64,000 nt of DNA, from assembly GCA_024234075.1 (NCBI GenBank), contig JACKOV010000002.1:558001-622000 (forward strand). Direction: 5' to 3'. This document shows, piece after piece, positions 50,261-59,341 of the stretch (the stretch's first letter is position 1; each line of letters opens with the position of its first letter). The translations under genes were made by a program, and so were the position numbers. Origin of the DNA: Nevskiaceae bacterium. GTDB lineage: Bacteria > Pseudomonadota > Gammaproteobacteria > Steroidobacterales > Steroidobacteraceae. Below the pieces are notes generated by a model that saw nothing but the letters and a program-made list of their open reading frames with translations, was not told the origin of the DNA and did no database searches.

Positions 50261-50941
50261 ATGGTGCGAGACAAGGAACTGGAGCTGCTCCGCAGGCACT
50301 ATCTTTTTGCGGCCTTGTCGGACAGCGAGTTCGCGTCCATTGCGGCGCTCTCCACGATCCAGCGATGGTCCAGTGGCGGCCTGCTGTTCCAGCGCGGGGC
50401 GCCGGCCAGCCAGTTCTTCGTGGTGCTCGAGGGCGAAGTGCGGCTGTTCCTGCAGTCCGCCGGTGGCGCCGAAGCGGCGATCATGCGGGCGCGACCGGGC
50501 GACTCGTTCGCCGAGGCCGTGATGTTCATGGAACTGCCGGTCTATCCGGTCTCAGCGGAAACCATCGGCAGCGGCGTGCTGGTCGCCGTGAACAACGAGG
50601 CCTATCGCGAGTCGATGCGCAGGAATCCGACCGCTTGCCTGCGGCTGCTCGGCGATCTCAGTGCGCGCCTGCACGGCCTGGTCGGCGAGATCGAATCGAT
50701 GGCGCTGGAGACCGCCCGCAGCCGTCTGCAGCGCTACCTGCTGTCGCTGGCCGGCCCCGCGGCCAGTGGAGCGACTACGGTGCGTCTGCGCGAGGCCAAG
50801 CAGTCGCTGGCGGCGAATCTGTCGATCAAGCCCGAGACACTGTCGCGCACGCTGCGCGCCCTGACGGTCGAGGGCCTGATCCGGGTGGAGGGCGCGCAGA
50901 TACATATCGTCGATGTGGAGCGTCTGCGCAGGCGCGACTGA
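50261..50941 (+). CDS. dnr: Crp/Fnr-family regulator of Dnr type
   Basis: This 226-residue regulator has a cyclic-nucleotide-type sensor domain (LLFQRGAPASQFFVVLEGEV, then the Dnr-like PGDSFAEAVMFMELPVYPVSAE), a dimer helix and a C-terminal HTH. The N-terminus lacks the Cys cluster of Fe-S FNR, as in Dnr, which senses NO through haem. The recognition helix reads KPETLSRTLRAL, with the E-x-x-S-R pattern that reads TTGAT/C half sites. Boxes of this type lie before this gene and before the haem-copper operon, so control of nitrite/NO respiration is the likely role. It is divergent from ctaB. Confidence 0.88.
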   Translation: MVRDKELELLRRHYLFAALSDSEFASIAALSTIQRWSSGGLLFQRGAPASQFFVVLEGEVRLFLQSAGGAEAAIMRARPGDSFAEAVMFMELPVYPVSAETIGSGVLVAVNNEAYRESMRRNPTACLRLLGDLSARLHGLVGEIESMALETARSRLQRYLLSLAGPAASGATTVRLREAKQSLAANLSIKPETLSRTLRALTVEGLIRVEGAQIHIVDVERLRRRD

Positions 50942-50962
50942 CCTTGCCGCAGGCCTGCTTCG

Positions 50963-51673
50963 CTACCAGGGCAGGCGCTCGCCGCTCCAGAGCCAGAATT
51001 TTCCTGAATTCCCGGGCGTCAGCCCGTCGATCACGCGGCGCAGGCCGGCGATGCTGGGCGGGGCCTCGAGCGGTGCGCCCGGGCCACCCATCCGGGTGCG
51101 GATCCAGCCGGGACAGAAAGCCGCCGTGACGATGCCGCGCGGTGCGAGATCGGGCGCGAGGTTCTGCATCAGCATGTTCAGCGCCGCCTTGCTGGTCCGG
51201 TAGGCATGGATGCCGCCGCGGGCACTCGCCGATGAACCTTCGGTCGAGGAGATGGCGACGATCTTCTTCTGGGCGCTGGCGGCGACATGCTCGACGAAGG
51301 CCTCGGCCATCTTCATCGGCGCCATGAGGTTGGTTCGCAGCACCTTGGCCCAGATGTCGTAGTCCATCGAGCCGAAGTTCTGCCGCAGGTCCTTGTCGGC
51401 ACCGGGTTTCGGGCCGAATACGCCGGCGTTGTTGAGCAGCACGTCGATCGGCCGACCGGCCAGGCGGGTGGCCAGCGCATCGATGGCCACGAAATCGTCG
51501 ACGCTGAGCGGCTCGATCTCGAGCCGGGAGTGCTGCGTCCGCAGGGCCTGCAGGTCCGTGGCGGCGTCCGGATCGCGGCAGGTGGCGATCACCTGCCAGC
51601 CTGCCTCGGCGTACTGCCGGGCGAATTCGAGGCCGAGACCGCGGTTGGCGCCGGTAATCAGGACGACGGGCAT
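50963..51673 (-). CDS. Short-chain dehydrogenase/reductase
   Basis: This 236-residue classical SDR has the nucleotide-binding TGANRGLGLEFARQ, the LLNNAGVFG stretch, the catalytic SSTEGSSAS and YRTSK (Tyr and Lys) and CPGWIRTRMGG. The form is close to carbonyl reductase/C-factor-like SDRs. Substrate unknown. AGGAG lies seven bases before ATG 51673. It is divergent from the PadR regulator with two GATATATC elements in between and may be its target. Confidence 0.9.
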   Translation of the reverse strand: MPVVLITGANRGLGLEFARQYAEAGWQVIATCRDPDAATDLQALRTQHSRLEIEPLSVDDFVAIDALATRLAGRPIDVLLNNAGVFGPKPGADKDLRQNFGSMDYDIWAKVLRTNLMAPMKMAEAFVEHVAASAQKKIVAISSTEGSSASARGGIHAYRTSKAALNMLMQNLAPDLAPRGIVTAAFCPGWIRTRMGGPGAPLEAPPSIAGLRRVIDGLTPGNSGKFWLWSGERLPW

Positions 51674-51812
51674 GGGGTTCTCCTGCAGCCGCAAGCGGCC
51701 AAGCATCCCGCGATCCGGGGATCGTCACCAGCGCTGTGTACGAGGCTGTCCGCAGCGTCCTTGGCCGCTTGGCTTTCCATGGGGGCCTGGTCGGGCTTGC
51801 ATTGTCTATTTA

Positions 51813-51856
51813 AAAGATATATCTTTAACAACGTAATAGTTGTATTGGAGATATAT
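51813..51856. promoter_or_regulatory. Paired GATATATC palindromes, likely PadR/YqjI-type operators
   Basis: AAAGATATATCTTT at 51813-51826 is a perfect 14-base palindrome. A second GATATATC lies at 51849-51856, 33 bases further on (about three helical turns) and overlapping the ribosome-binding region of the PadR gene. They lie in an AT-rich island within GC-rich DNA. Autoregulation by the PadR-type protein is the simplest reading. Confidence 0.6.
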
Positions 51857-51860
51857 CCTG

Positions 51861-52634
51861 ATGATGAATTTCGAATGGACTTGCCGGCCGATGGGTCGAA
51901 ACAGAAGGGGCGGCGCCGGTCGCCGGGGCGATGAGCGGTTCCGGGCTGCCGGCGGTTCCGATGGACGGCGCGGCCAGGGTGGCGGTCATGGCGGTCATGG
52001 CGGTCATGGCGGTCATGGCGGTCATGGCGGTCATGGCGGTCATGGCGGTCATGGCGGTCATGGCGGTCATGGCGGTCATGGCGGTCATGGCGGTCATGGC
52101 GGTCATGGTCGTCACGGCCACGGTCGTGGCGGGCGCTATTTCGGGCGCGGCGACCTGCGCCTGGTGCTGCTGTCGCTGATCGCCGAGCAGCCACGCCATG
52201 GCTACGACCTGATCCGTGCGATCGCCGAGTCCACCGGCGGGGTTTACCGACCGAGCCCGGGTGCGATCTATCCGACCCTGGCGTTGCTCGAGGACCTCGG
52301 CCATGTGCGCACGACCGTCGATGCCAACGGACGGCGTCAGCACGAGATCACCGCCGAGGGGCGGGCGTTCCTGGACGCGCACCCAACCTCGCTGGCCGGG
52401 GTTCAGTCCCGGATCCCCGGTCGTCGCCCGCCGGAGACCGCGGCGCAATTGCACGAGATCCGGGCGGCGATGGATCGGCTCAAACGGACGCTGCGCAGCA
52501 CGCTCGCCGAGGGGCCGGTCGATGCGGCGAAGCTGGCGGGCATCCTGGCGACACTCGAGCAGGCTGCGCGCGACGTGGCCGGTGCTGAAGCGGCGCCGAT
52601 CGATCCACCGTCGCCACCGCGCGATCACGACTGA
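51861..52634 (+). CDS. PadR-family regulator with long His-Gly repeat (YqjI-like)
   Basis: This 257-residue protein has an Arg/Gly-rich start, then 14 perfect GGH triplets (residues 41-82), a short HGRHGHGRGG tail, and a PadR winged-helix domain: GDLRLVLLSLIAEQPRHGYDLI, then YRPSPGAIYPTLALLEDLG. E. coli YqjI, a nickel-responsive PadR repressor of an iron-reductase gene, has the same layout with a His/Gly-rich N-terminus, so metal sensing is likely. A C-terminal helical region mediates dimers in the family. The start is ATG 51861 or the adjacent 51864; the upstream TTG 51840 overlaps the operator-like element. Confidence 0.85.
   Translation: MMNFEWTCRPMGRNRRGGAGRRGDERFRAAGGSDGRRGQGGGHGGHGGHGGHGGHGGHGGHGGHGGHGGHGGHGGHGGHGGHGRHGHGRGGRYFGRGDLRLVLLSLIAEQPRHGYDLIRAIAESTGGVYRPSPGAIYPTLALLEDLGHVRTTVDANGRRQHEITAEGRAFLDAHPTSLAGVQSRIPGRRPPETAAQLHEIRAAMDRLKRTLRSTLAEGPVDAAKLAGILATLEQAARDVAGAEAAPIDPPSPPRDHD
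51981..52106 (+). repeat. Tandem 9-bp repeat, 14 perfect copies
   Basis: The unit GGCGGTCAT is repeated 14 times without a mismatch, encoding Gly-Gly-His each time; a diverged copy (ggtcgtcac) follows. Because the unit is a multiple of three, copy number can change without a frameshift, altering the number of His residues in the regulator. The absence of any third-position drift suggests recent expansion or frequent slippage. Confidence 0.95.
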
Positions 52635-52659
52635 CGCGGCGATCGCATACCCATAGGCT

Positions 52660-53523
52660 TCAGCCGGGAAAGCTCGCCACGAATTCACGGTGCAGCGCCA
52701 GCGCGGGATCTTCGTTGGCGGTCGGCGTGGCGAGCTGTGCGTGGCGGAAACCGCTGCGCAGTTCGAGCACCCGCACCTGGCGGCCTTCGACCACGAAGCG
52801 AGCCCGCCATTCCTTGACGGCCAGCACGTAGGCCCCGCCTTCCGCACGGATGCGGCGATAGGGGTGCGGGGCGGGTCCCATCGACAGCGTCGCCTCGATG
52901 CGCGCCCGCAGGGCGAGCTCGCTGCGCGACTCGATCCAGGCGATGCGCTGCAGGGGTTGCGCTTCGAAACTCACCTGGAACGCCGCGACAGGATCGTCCG
53001 GCGCGGCAGGGCCGGCACCGCACGAACTACCGTAGCTGCGGCCGCTTCCCGCAGGCTCCTCGAGCCAGCCGCTGCGCGCCTGTGGGTGGGCATCGGTGTA
53101 GGGCACATAAGGTTTGATGTCGAGCACCGGCGTGCCGTCGACCAGATCGACGTCGAGCAGGTGCAGCGTCAGGCCCTCGATGCGCTCCAGGCGCAGCGCG
53201 GACAGTCCGAGCGGGTTCGGCCGATGCGGTGCGCGGGTCGAGAACACCCCCTTGCGTCCGCTGGTGCTGCGCGGCGGCAGCACTTTCGGCCGCCACGAGG
53301 GGTTCAGGTGGAACCAGAAGATCACCCAGACGTATTCCCAACCTTGCAGGTCTTCGAGTGCATGCTCGAAGTGTCGGCCGGGCAGCAGCTCGATGCGGCC
53401 CGGCGTGCCGCGCGCCGCCTGCGGCTGGCGCGGTGCATCGACTTTGGTGGGGAGCGCGGTGTGCGCGTAGCCGATCGGCTCCAGCGTCAGTTGCGCACCC
53501 GCCGGTGGTTGCGGGCGGTGCAT
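52660..53523 (-). CDS. trmO: tRNA (adenine(37)-N6)-methyltransferase TrmO
   Basis: TrmO methylates t6A37 of tRNA-Thr using SAM. The 287-residue protein has the UPF0066 core: LEPIGYAHTALPTKVDAPRQP, FEHALEDLQGWEYVWVIFWFHLN, GVFSTRAPHRPNPLGLS and the LVDGTPVLDIKPYVPYTDA segment. A C-terminal domain as in the E. coli protein follows (RAEGGAYVLAVKEWRARFVV). It is longer than the roughly 235-residue E. coli enzyme by an Ala/Gly/Pro-rich insert. ATG 53523 is preferred over 53568. It is convergent with the PadR gene. Confidence 0.93.
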   Translation of the reverse strand: MHRPQPPAGAQLTLEPIGYAHTALPTKVDAPRQPQAARGTPGRIELLPGRHFEHALEDLQGWEYVWVIFWFHLNPSWRPKVLPPRSTSGRKGVFSTRAPHRPNPLGLSALRLERIEGLTLHLLDVDLVDGTPVLDIKPYVPYTDAHPQARSGWLEEPAGSGRSYGSSCGAGPAAPDDPVAAFQVSFEAQPLQRIAWIESRSELALRARIEATLSMGPAPHPYRRIRAEGGAYVLAVKEWRARFVVEGRQVRVLELRSGFRHAQLATPTANEDPALALHREFVASFPG

Positions 53524-53579
53524 CGGCAGGATTGTACTCGGCTCGCGGTAGTGCCAACGTGGCGTCACAGGAGGAGCGC

Positions 53580-54851
53580 ATGGCGGAATTCACCGGGTTC
53601 GTGCCGCGTGCATCGCGACCGCTCGATCTCGTGGTGTTCGGCGCAACGGGTTTTGTGGGGCGCCTGCTTTGCGAAGAGCTGACGCAGGCTCAGGTCGTGG
53701 GCCGCCCGCTGCGCTGGGCCATTGCCGGTCGTTCGCCGGCGCGGCTCGAGGCACTGCGGGCGGCGCTGGCCGTGCCGCAGTTGCCGTACCGGGTGGTCGA
53801 GGCAACCGACACCGCAGCGCTCACGGCCTTGTGCCGCGAGGCGCGCCTGATCGTCTCCACCGTCGGCCCCTACGTGCTGCGGGGCGAACCCCTGGTGGCG
53901 GCCTGCGCGGCCTCGGGCACCGACTACGCCGATCTGACCGGTGAGGTGCACTGGATCCGGCGGATGATCGAGCGTCACGAGCCGGCGGCGCGCGCCAGCG
54001 GTGCGCGGCTGCTGCACTGCTGCGGCTTCGATTCGATTCCTTCCGATCTCGGCGTGCTGTATCTGCAGCGCGAAGCGCAGCGTCGCCTGGGCATGTCCTG
54101 TGCCCGGATCGCCATGCGGGTGCGTACGCTGCGCGGCGGTGTCTCGGGCGGCACGGTCGCGAGCCTGTTGAACGTGGTGCGCGAAGCGGCGGCCGATCCG
54201 GCGCTGCGCCGGATCTTGGTCGATCCGTATTCGCTGTGTCCACCCGAGGCGCCGGATGTCGCCGCCGCGCGGCCGCGCCAGCCGCGTACCCGTGGCGCAC
54301 GCTACGACGCCGAGTTCGGCTGCTGGACGTCGCCGTTCGTGATGAGCGCGATCAACGTGCCGGTGGTGCTGCGCAGCCACGCGCTGCTCGGCCAACCCTG
54401 GGGCGGATGCTTCACCTACGATGAAGCCATCGCCACCGGGTCCGGATTGAAAGGCCGCCTGCGCGCCGTGAGCCTGGCGGCCGGCCTCGCGGCCTTCACG
54501 GCGGCCGCTGCACTGGCGCCGACGCGTGCGCTGCTCGAGCGCTTCCTGTTGCCGGCGCCCGGTGAGGGGCCCAATGCCGAGGCGCGCCGCCGCGGCGGCT
54601 TCGAACTGCGGTTCATGGGTGCGACCACCGACGGACAGCATCTCGCCGCCCGGGTCCGCGGCGATCGCGATCCCGGTTATGGCTCGACGGCGAGGATGCT
54701 GGCGCAGGCGGCGATCTGCCTGGCCGAACCGGTGGACGACGGGACGCGTCGCGGCGGTAGCTGGACACCGGCCAGCCTGCTCGGCGAGACCTTGATCGAC
54801 CGGCTGCAGGCGCATGCCGGCGTGAGTTTCGAGTGGGTGGCAGTGCGTTAG
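53580..54851 (+). CDS. Saccharopine dehydrogenase-like / trans-acting enoyl reductase family protein
   Basis: This 423-residue protein has an N-terminal Rossmann motif, LVVFGATGFVGRLLCEEL, then the family segments LIVSTVGPYVLRGEPLVAACAASGTDYADLTGE and LLHCCGFDSIPSDLGVL. It continues with a hydrophobic patch (LAAGLAAFTAAAALAPT) and GFELRFMGATTDGQ. Relatives include the mycobacterial trans-acting enoyl reductase of phthiocerol lipids and eukaryotic SCCPDH; most have unknown substrates. AGGAGGAG precedes ATG 53580. It is divergent from trmO. Confidence 0.88.
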   Translation: MAEFTGFVPRASRPLDLVVFGATGFVGRLLCEELTQAQVVGRPLRWAIAGRSPARLEALRAALAVPQLPYRVVEATDTAALTALCREARLIVSTVGPYVLRGEPLVAACAASGTDYADLTGEVHWIRRMIERHEPAARASGARLLHCCGFDSIPSDLGVLYLQREAQRRLGMSCARIAMRVRTLRGGVSGGTVASLLNVVREAAADPALRRILVDPYSLCPPEAPDVAAARPRQPRTRGARYDAEFGCWTSPFVMSAINVPVVLRSHALLGQPWGGCFTYDEAIATGSGLKGRLRAVSLAAGLAAFTAAAALAPTRALLERFLLPAPGEGPNAEARRRGGFELRFMGATTDGQHLAARVRGDRDPGYGSTARMLAQAAICLAEPVDDGTRRGGSWTPASLLGETLIDRLQAHAGVSFEWVAVR

Positions 54852-54887
54852 GCGACGTCTCAGGAGCGGTGTCGGATCGTTGTCCGG

Positions 54888-54924
54888 GCGTGGTCGCGCC
54901 AAGCGCCCTGCAGCGCGACCACGC
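54888..54924. terminator. Hairpin between convergent genes
   Basis: GCGTGGTCGCG at 54888-54898 pairs perfectly with CGCGACCACGC at 54914-54924 across a 15-base loop. It lies between the stops of the reductase-like gene and the DUF885 gene and could terminate both. No T-tract is seen. Confidence 0.5.
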
Positions 54925-54929
54925 GACAC

Positions 54930-56843
54930 TCACTGCTCTGCGGGAGTGTGAGCAGGCTCCTGTAACCAGCCGCGGATCTTGTCTTCGAGCACCGATAGCG
55001 GCAGCGCGCCGGAGTCGAGTACCTGGGAGTGGAATTCCCGGGGGTCGAATCTCGCTCCCAGTGCTTGTTCTGCTTCGCTGCGCAATCGGCTGATCGTCAA
55101 CTGGCCGAGCTTGTAGGCCAGCGCCTGGGCGGGCATCGCGATGTAGCGTTCCACTTCGGCGGTGGCGTCGGTGCGGCTCATCGCCGAGTTGTCGAGCATG
55201 TAGGCGATGGCCTGGTCGCGGCTCCAGCCGAGTGCGTGGATGCCGGTGTCGACCACCAGGCGCATCGCCCGCAGCATCTCGTCGTTGTAGTGGCCGTAGA
55301 GTTGATAGGGGTCGGTGAACAGGCCGAAAGTCGCGCCGAGGCTTTCGGTGTACAGCGCCCAGCCCTCGACGTAGGCGGTGTTGCCGCCGAAGCGCTGGAA
55401 CGGCGGCAGCGCGGCGTTCTCGATCGCCAGCATGATCTGGTAGTGATGACCGGGGATCGCTTCGTGCAGGAACAGGGTTTCGAAGCCCCAGGTCGGGCGC
55501 GCCGGCAGGTCGTAGGCGTTGTAATAGAACACGCCCGGCCGCGAGCCATCCGGCGTGCCGTTCTGGTAGGAGCCGGCGGCGGCGGTGCGCTCCTTGAAGG
55601 TGGGCACCGGGCGGATCGACAGCGGCGAACGCGGCACGTGGGCGAATTCGCGGCCGACGACGGCCCGCACGCGCCGGTCGATTTCGAGGAAGGCCTCCGC
55701 CATGGCTTCGCGTGATTTCGGCACGAACCGCGGGTCGCTGCTCAGATAGTGTGCGAACTCCCGGCGGCTGCCCTTGAAACCGACCTGTTCGCGCACGCGG
55801 TCCATGCCGGCGGCGATGCGCGCGACTTCGTCGAGACCGATGCGGTGGATCGCTTCGGCACTCAGCTCGGTGGTGGTCATCCTGGCGATCAGGTAGCGGT
55901 ACAGCGCGGTGCCGCCCGGCATCTGTGCCAGGCCGACGCTGTCGCGGGCGTGCGGCAGGTAGTCGTCGCGCAGGAAGCTGCGCAGCCGCTCGTGCGCCGG
56001 ATCGAGCCGCTCGCGGATGAAGCGGGCATAGGCGGCGGTCAGCCGCCTGCGTTCCGCGGCCGGTACGGCATCGGGGAACTTCGTGATCGGCTTGTAGAAC
56101 GTCGAGCCCTCGACACCTTCGGCCAGCAGGTTGTCGAGTTGTTCGATGACATTGCGCACCACCAGCTTCGGTTGGGTGATGCCCGCGGCCAGGCCTTCGC
56201 GCATGCGGACGATCGCGGCGTCGAGATGGGCGATATAGCCTTCGAGCCGCGCGAGGTTGTCGTCGTAGTCCGCAACACTATCGAACGGTGCGATCCCTTC
56301 GCCGGAGGCGATCTGCGGCACGAAGGTCTGCGCGCCGGTGAAATGGTCGATCGGACGCACCACGGTTGCGGCCAGGATGGTCGGCTCGTAGCCGCGGCGA
56401 TCGAGCTCGCGGCTGTAGCGGAACACGTCGTAGCTGATGCGGTCGGCCGGATCGAGGGTCGCGCGGTCGATGTTCGCCAACGCCGCGAGATCTTCCTCGA
56501 CGGCCCGCTTCTCGGCCGCGAAGTAGGCGTCGCTGAGGTAGTCGCCGAAACGAGCCGCGTAGCGCCGATCGCCGCGGAACAGTGCTTCGAGCGGATTGCG
56601 TTCGAGGTTTGCCTCGTCGCTGGCGGTGAACAGCTCCTGCAGGCGCTGATGCGGCGTATCGGGCGCCGCCGGCTGGGCCGCTGCCGGCTGGAGCGTCGCC
56701 GTGACAGAGGTGGCGGGCGGGTCGGCCGCGGCCGATGCGCTCGCCGACCGGGCGGCCGTGGGCGGCAGCAGCAGGGCGAGCGCGGCCAGCAGCAACAGCC
56801 GTGGGTCGGCCAGATTACATCGACGTGGAGATGCAGGATTCAT
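54930..56843 (-). CDS. DUF885 family putative metallopeptidase, exported
   Basis: This is a 637-residue protein with a signal sequence (LLLLAALALLLPPTAARSASA) and an Ala/Pro linker. The DUF885 domain carries the zinc-protease-like motif FLHEAIPGHHYQ (around residue 460), with GRPEVFYYN-like GVFYYNAYDLP before it and FGGNTAYVEGWALYTESLG after it, which supplies the third ligand Glu. The family is regarded as gluzincin-like peptidases of largely unknown substrate. It starts at ATG 56843; the acylase gene ends 104 bases upstream in the same direction, so the two may be cotranscribed. Confidence 0.9.
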   Translation of the reverse strand: MNPASPRRCNLADPRLLLLAALALLLPPTAARSASASAAADPPATSVTATLQPAAAQPAAPDTPHQRLQELFTASDEANLERNPLEALFRGDRRYAARFGDYLSDAYFAAEKRAVEEDLAALANIDRATLDPADRISYDVFRYSRELDRRGYEPTILAATVVRPIDHFTGAQTFVPQIASGEGIAPFDSVADYDDNLARLEGYIAHLDAAIVRMREGLAAGITQPKLVVRNVIEQLDNLLAEGVEGSTFYKPITKFPDAVPAAERRRLTAAYARFIRERLDPAHERLRSFLRDDYLPHARDSVGLAQMPGGTALYRYLIARMTTTELSAEAIHRIGLDEVARIAAGMDRVREQVGFKGSRREFAHYLSSDPRFVPKSREAMAEAFLEIDRRVRAVVGREFAHVPRSPLSIRPVPTFKERTAAAGSYQNGTPDGSRPGVFYYNAYDLPARPTWGFETLFLHEAIPGHHYQIMLAIENAALPPFQRFGGNTAYVEGWALYTESLGATFGLFTDPYQLYGHYNDEMLRAMRLVVDTGIHALGWSRDQAIAYMLDNSAMSRTDATAEVERYIAMPAQALAYKLGQLTISRLRSEAEQALGARFDPREFHSQVLDSGALPLSVLEDKIRGWLQEPAHTPAEQ

Positions 56844-56947
56844 GGAAGGCTCGCTTCGTCCCAGGGCGCGCACATGGTTTCCCCGACGGCTCGCGGCGGT
56901 TTGCGGGGTACGGTGTCCATGCCGCGACCTTAGCAGGCTCGTGTGTA

Positions 56948-59341
56948 CTAGGGTGTCAGCCGCAGCCGGTGCATGGTCTGCCCCGGCAGGAACGGTGTCG
57001 GCTCTCCCTTGACCCAGGCCTCGTGCCCCGCGCCCCAGAACGGCGACAGCGGGTGGCCGCTCTGGCCGCCGGGCATGTGGGCGATGCCGTCGTCCTCGTG
57101 GCCCGGAGATACCACCATGCGCTGGCTGGCGCCGAAGTCGGGGCTGGCCACTCGCGGCATGGCGACATCGCCGGCCAGCTCGTCGGTCGGCATGCACAGT
57201 GCTCGTCGCAGCGGCAGCGGCAGGACGGCCGCGAGCGGATGGCAGATGCGGGCCGTGTTGCGTTCGCCCCAGCGTCGCTGTTCGAGCGGACCGTGCTCGC
57301 CCAGGCCATCGCGGACTTCGCGGGCGGCCTCCTCGAGCAACCTGTCCCAGCCGCTGGCGTCCTCGCAGGCGGCCGTGGCCGGGCCGGCGGCAGCGGATGG
57401 CGTGGTGCTGGGCATGCGTGCTGCGCAGGTGTGGCGCCGCGGCAGCAGATGCGCCGGCCGTTGCTGCAGCAGCGGCCAGAGTACGCCTTCAAGCTGTGGC
57501 AGTACCGGCGGCTCGAAATCATCGCCCAGTGCAACCCGCGCTGGTGCGAGCAGGCCGTCGGCGATGCGGGTCCGCACCGCCAGCCGCCAGGCGCGGACGA
57601 TCCGATAGCTGACCGCGTCGGGTGTGGCGCGGCCTTCCCAGTCGCGGGCTGCGGTGGCGAGCGTGGCCAGAGCCGGGCCGCGCTCTCGCAGCGATTGCAG
57701 GAATTGCCACCAGCGCTCGAGGAACAGCGCGCGGTCGTCGAGCTGCAGGGCGAGCAGGTCGCCTTCATCGAAGCGGTCGCGGGCGAACAGGGCCTCGCGG
57801 ATCTGTCGGGCCCGGGCGCCGAGCACGTAGCCGCCGTCGCCGAGCGCGCGCAGCGCATCGCCGTCGACGACGCGATTGTTGGCGGTCCACAGCCGGTGCG
57901 TCGCTGGATCGATCAGCTCCGGTGCCGCGGCGCTCTCGATCGACCAGGGTTTGCAGTGCTCGGTGAGCACCGTGGACGGATCCCCGCAGCCTTGGTCGCG
58001 TTGCGGACGGGCGCCGATCAGCCGCCAGCCGATCCGGCCGTCGGCATCGGCGACGACGAAGTTCTGCGCCGGCATGCCGGCGCGATCGGCCACGGCAAAA
58101 GCCTGGTCGAGATCCCGTGCCTGTGCGAGCGCGGCGAAGTCGAAGCGGACCGCGCCAGGAAGCTGCGCCGTCCAGCGCAAGGCCAGCACCTGCCCGCCAT
58201 GCTCGGCCAGGATCGGTCCCCAGGCCGATTCGCGCACCGTAAGGTCCACGGCGGGCTGACCGGCCACCCGGATGCGTTCGTGGTACTCGACAATGCCCGG
58301 ATCGTCCTTCGGCAGCGCCAGCCAGTCGGCATTGTCGGTATAGCCGTTGGTGAACCCCCAGGCCACGCGTCGGTTGCTGCCGACGATGACGGCGGGCAGA
58401 CCGGGCAGGGTGAAGCCGGCGATATCGATGTCGCCCGGCGATGTGCCCGGCTCGATGTAGCGCAGCCGCGCACGGAACCAGAGGTTGGGCACGCGCAGGC
58501 CCAAATGCATGTCGTCGGCGACGATGGCGCGGCCGTCGGCCGTCAGTGCGCCGGCGACGGCCCAGTTGTTGCTGCCGGGTTCCAGCGGTTCGACAAAGCG
58601 GACCGGCGTCGTGGGGTCCGGCATCGGCAGCGTCCGCAAGTCGACTTCGTCGGCGCCGGGCAGCGCGGCATCGCCGCGCGGCGAACCGGACAGCGGCGCA
58701 TCCCAGGTCGTGCCGTCGCGTACCAGCAGCGCGAACAAGGCCGGTGGCAGCAGCGGCTGGAGTTTCCATAACGCCAGTTCGCGCGCATTCCGCGAATCCT
58801 GCAGATCGAAATACATGGCCAGACCGACCAGGGCCGAGTCGGCGATTTGCCAGCGACGCGGCGGCTGGCGCAGCAGCAGATAGGGCCAGGGCCGGATCGG
58901 CAGTGCGGCCAGCCCGGCGTTCACACCGTCGGCGTAGGCCTGCAGCTCGGCGCGATGCTCGCCGGCGAAGCTGTCGGTATGCGCCCCGATCCGGGCACGC
59001 ATGCGATGTGTGCGCCGTTGCTGGTCTAGCGGCAGTGCGACCGGGCCGAACAGCTCGGCCAGCTCGCCGGCGGCACTGCGCCGCATCAGGTCCATTTCGA
59101 AGAAACGCTCCTGGGCATGCACGTAGCCGAGTGCGCGGGCCAGATCGGTCGCATTGGCTGCATCGATGCTGACCACACCCAATGCATCCCGCTGGATCGT
59201 GGCCGGGGCAGTCAGCCCGGGCAGGGACGACTCGCCATCGAGCTGCGGCAGGCTGCCGCGCAGCAGCAGCCAGGCCGACAACAGCAGCAAGCCCGCGACC
59301 AGGGGCAGCGACAGGACGATATGTCTGAACCATCTCGGCAT
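56948..59341 (-). CDS. Penicillin acylase family (Ntn) hydrolase
   Basis: This 797-residue periplasmic amidase is made as a precursor and self-cleaved. An N-terminal helix (LSLPLVAGLLLLSAWLLL) exports it. The alpha region contains YVHAQERFFEMDLMRR. The mature beta-chain begins at the catalytic Ser of PGSNNW (S257), followed by DDMHLGLRVPNLW and the WTANNRVV segment with Asn. Relatives hydrolyse acyl-homoserine lactones, beta-lactam side chains or other N-acyl amides; the substrate here is not defined. The C-terminus has the usual SGHPLSPFWGAGHEAWVKG. Confidence 0.93.
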   Translation of the reverse strand: MPRWFRHIVLSLPLVAGLLLLSAWLLLRGSLPQLDGESSLPGLTAPATIQRDALGVVSIDAANATDLARALGYVHAQERFFEMDLMRRSAAGELAELFGPVALPLDQQRRTHRMRARIGAHTDSFAGEHRAELQAYADGVNAGLAALPIRPWPYLLLRQPPRRWQIADSALVGLAMYFDLQDSRNARELALWKLQPLLPPALFALLVRDGTTWDAPLSGSPRGDAALPGADEVDLRTLPMPDPTTPVRFVEPLEPGSNNWAVAGALTADGRAIVADDMHLGLRVPNLWFRARLRYIEPGTSPGDIDIAGFTLPGLPAVIVGSNRRVAWGFTNGYTDNADWLALPKDDPGIVEYHERIRVAGQPAVDLTVRESAWGPILAEHGGQVLALRWTAQLPGAVRFDFAALAQARDLDQAFAVADRAGMPAQNFVVADADGRIGWRLIGARPQRDQGCGDPSTVLTEHCKPWSIESAAAPELIDPATHRLWTANNRVVDGDALRALGDGGYVLGARARQIREALFARDRFDEGDLLALQLDDRALFLERWWQFLQSLRERGPALATLATAARDWEGRATPDAVSYRIVRAWRLAVRTRIADGLLAPARVALGDDFEPPVLPQLEGVLWPLLQQRPAHLLPRRHTCAARMPSTTPSAAAGPATAACEDASGWDRLLEEAAREVRDGLGEHGPLEQRRWGERNTARICHPLAAVLPLPLRRALCMPTDELAGDVAMPRVASPDFGASQRMVVSPGHEDDGIAHMPGGQSGHPLSPFWGAGHEAWVKGEPTPFLPGQTMHRLRLTP

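Noticed and set aside
51981..52106. Possible CRISPR-like repeat array
   Set aside because: The repeats are contiguous 9-mers without spacers and encode Gly-Gly-His in frame; they are a coding microsatellite.
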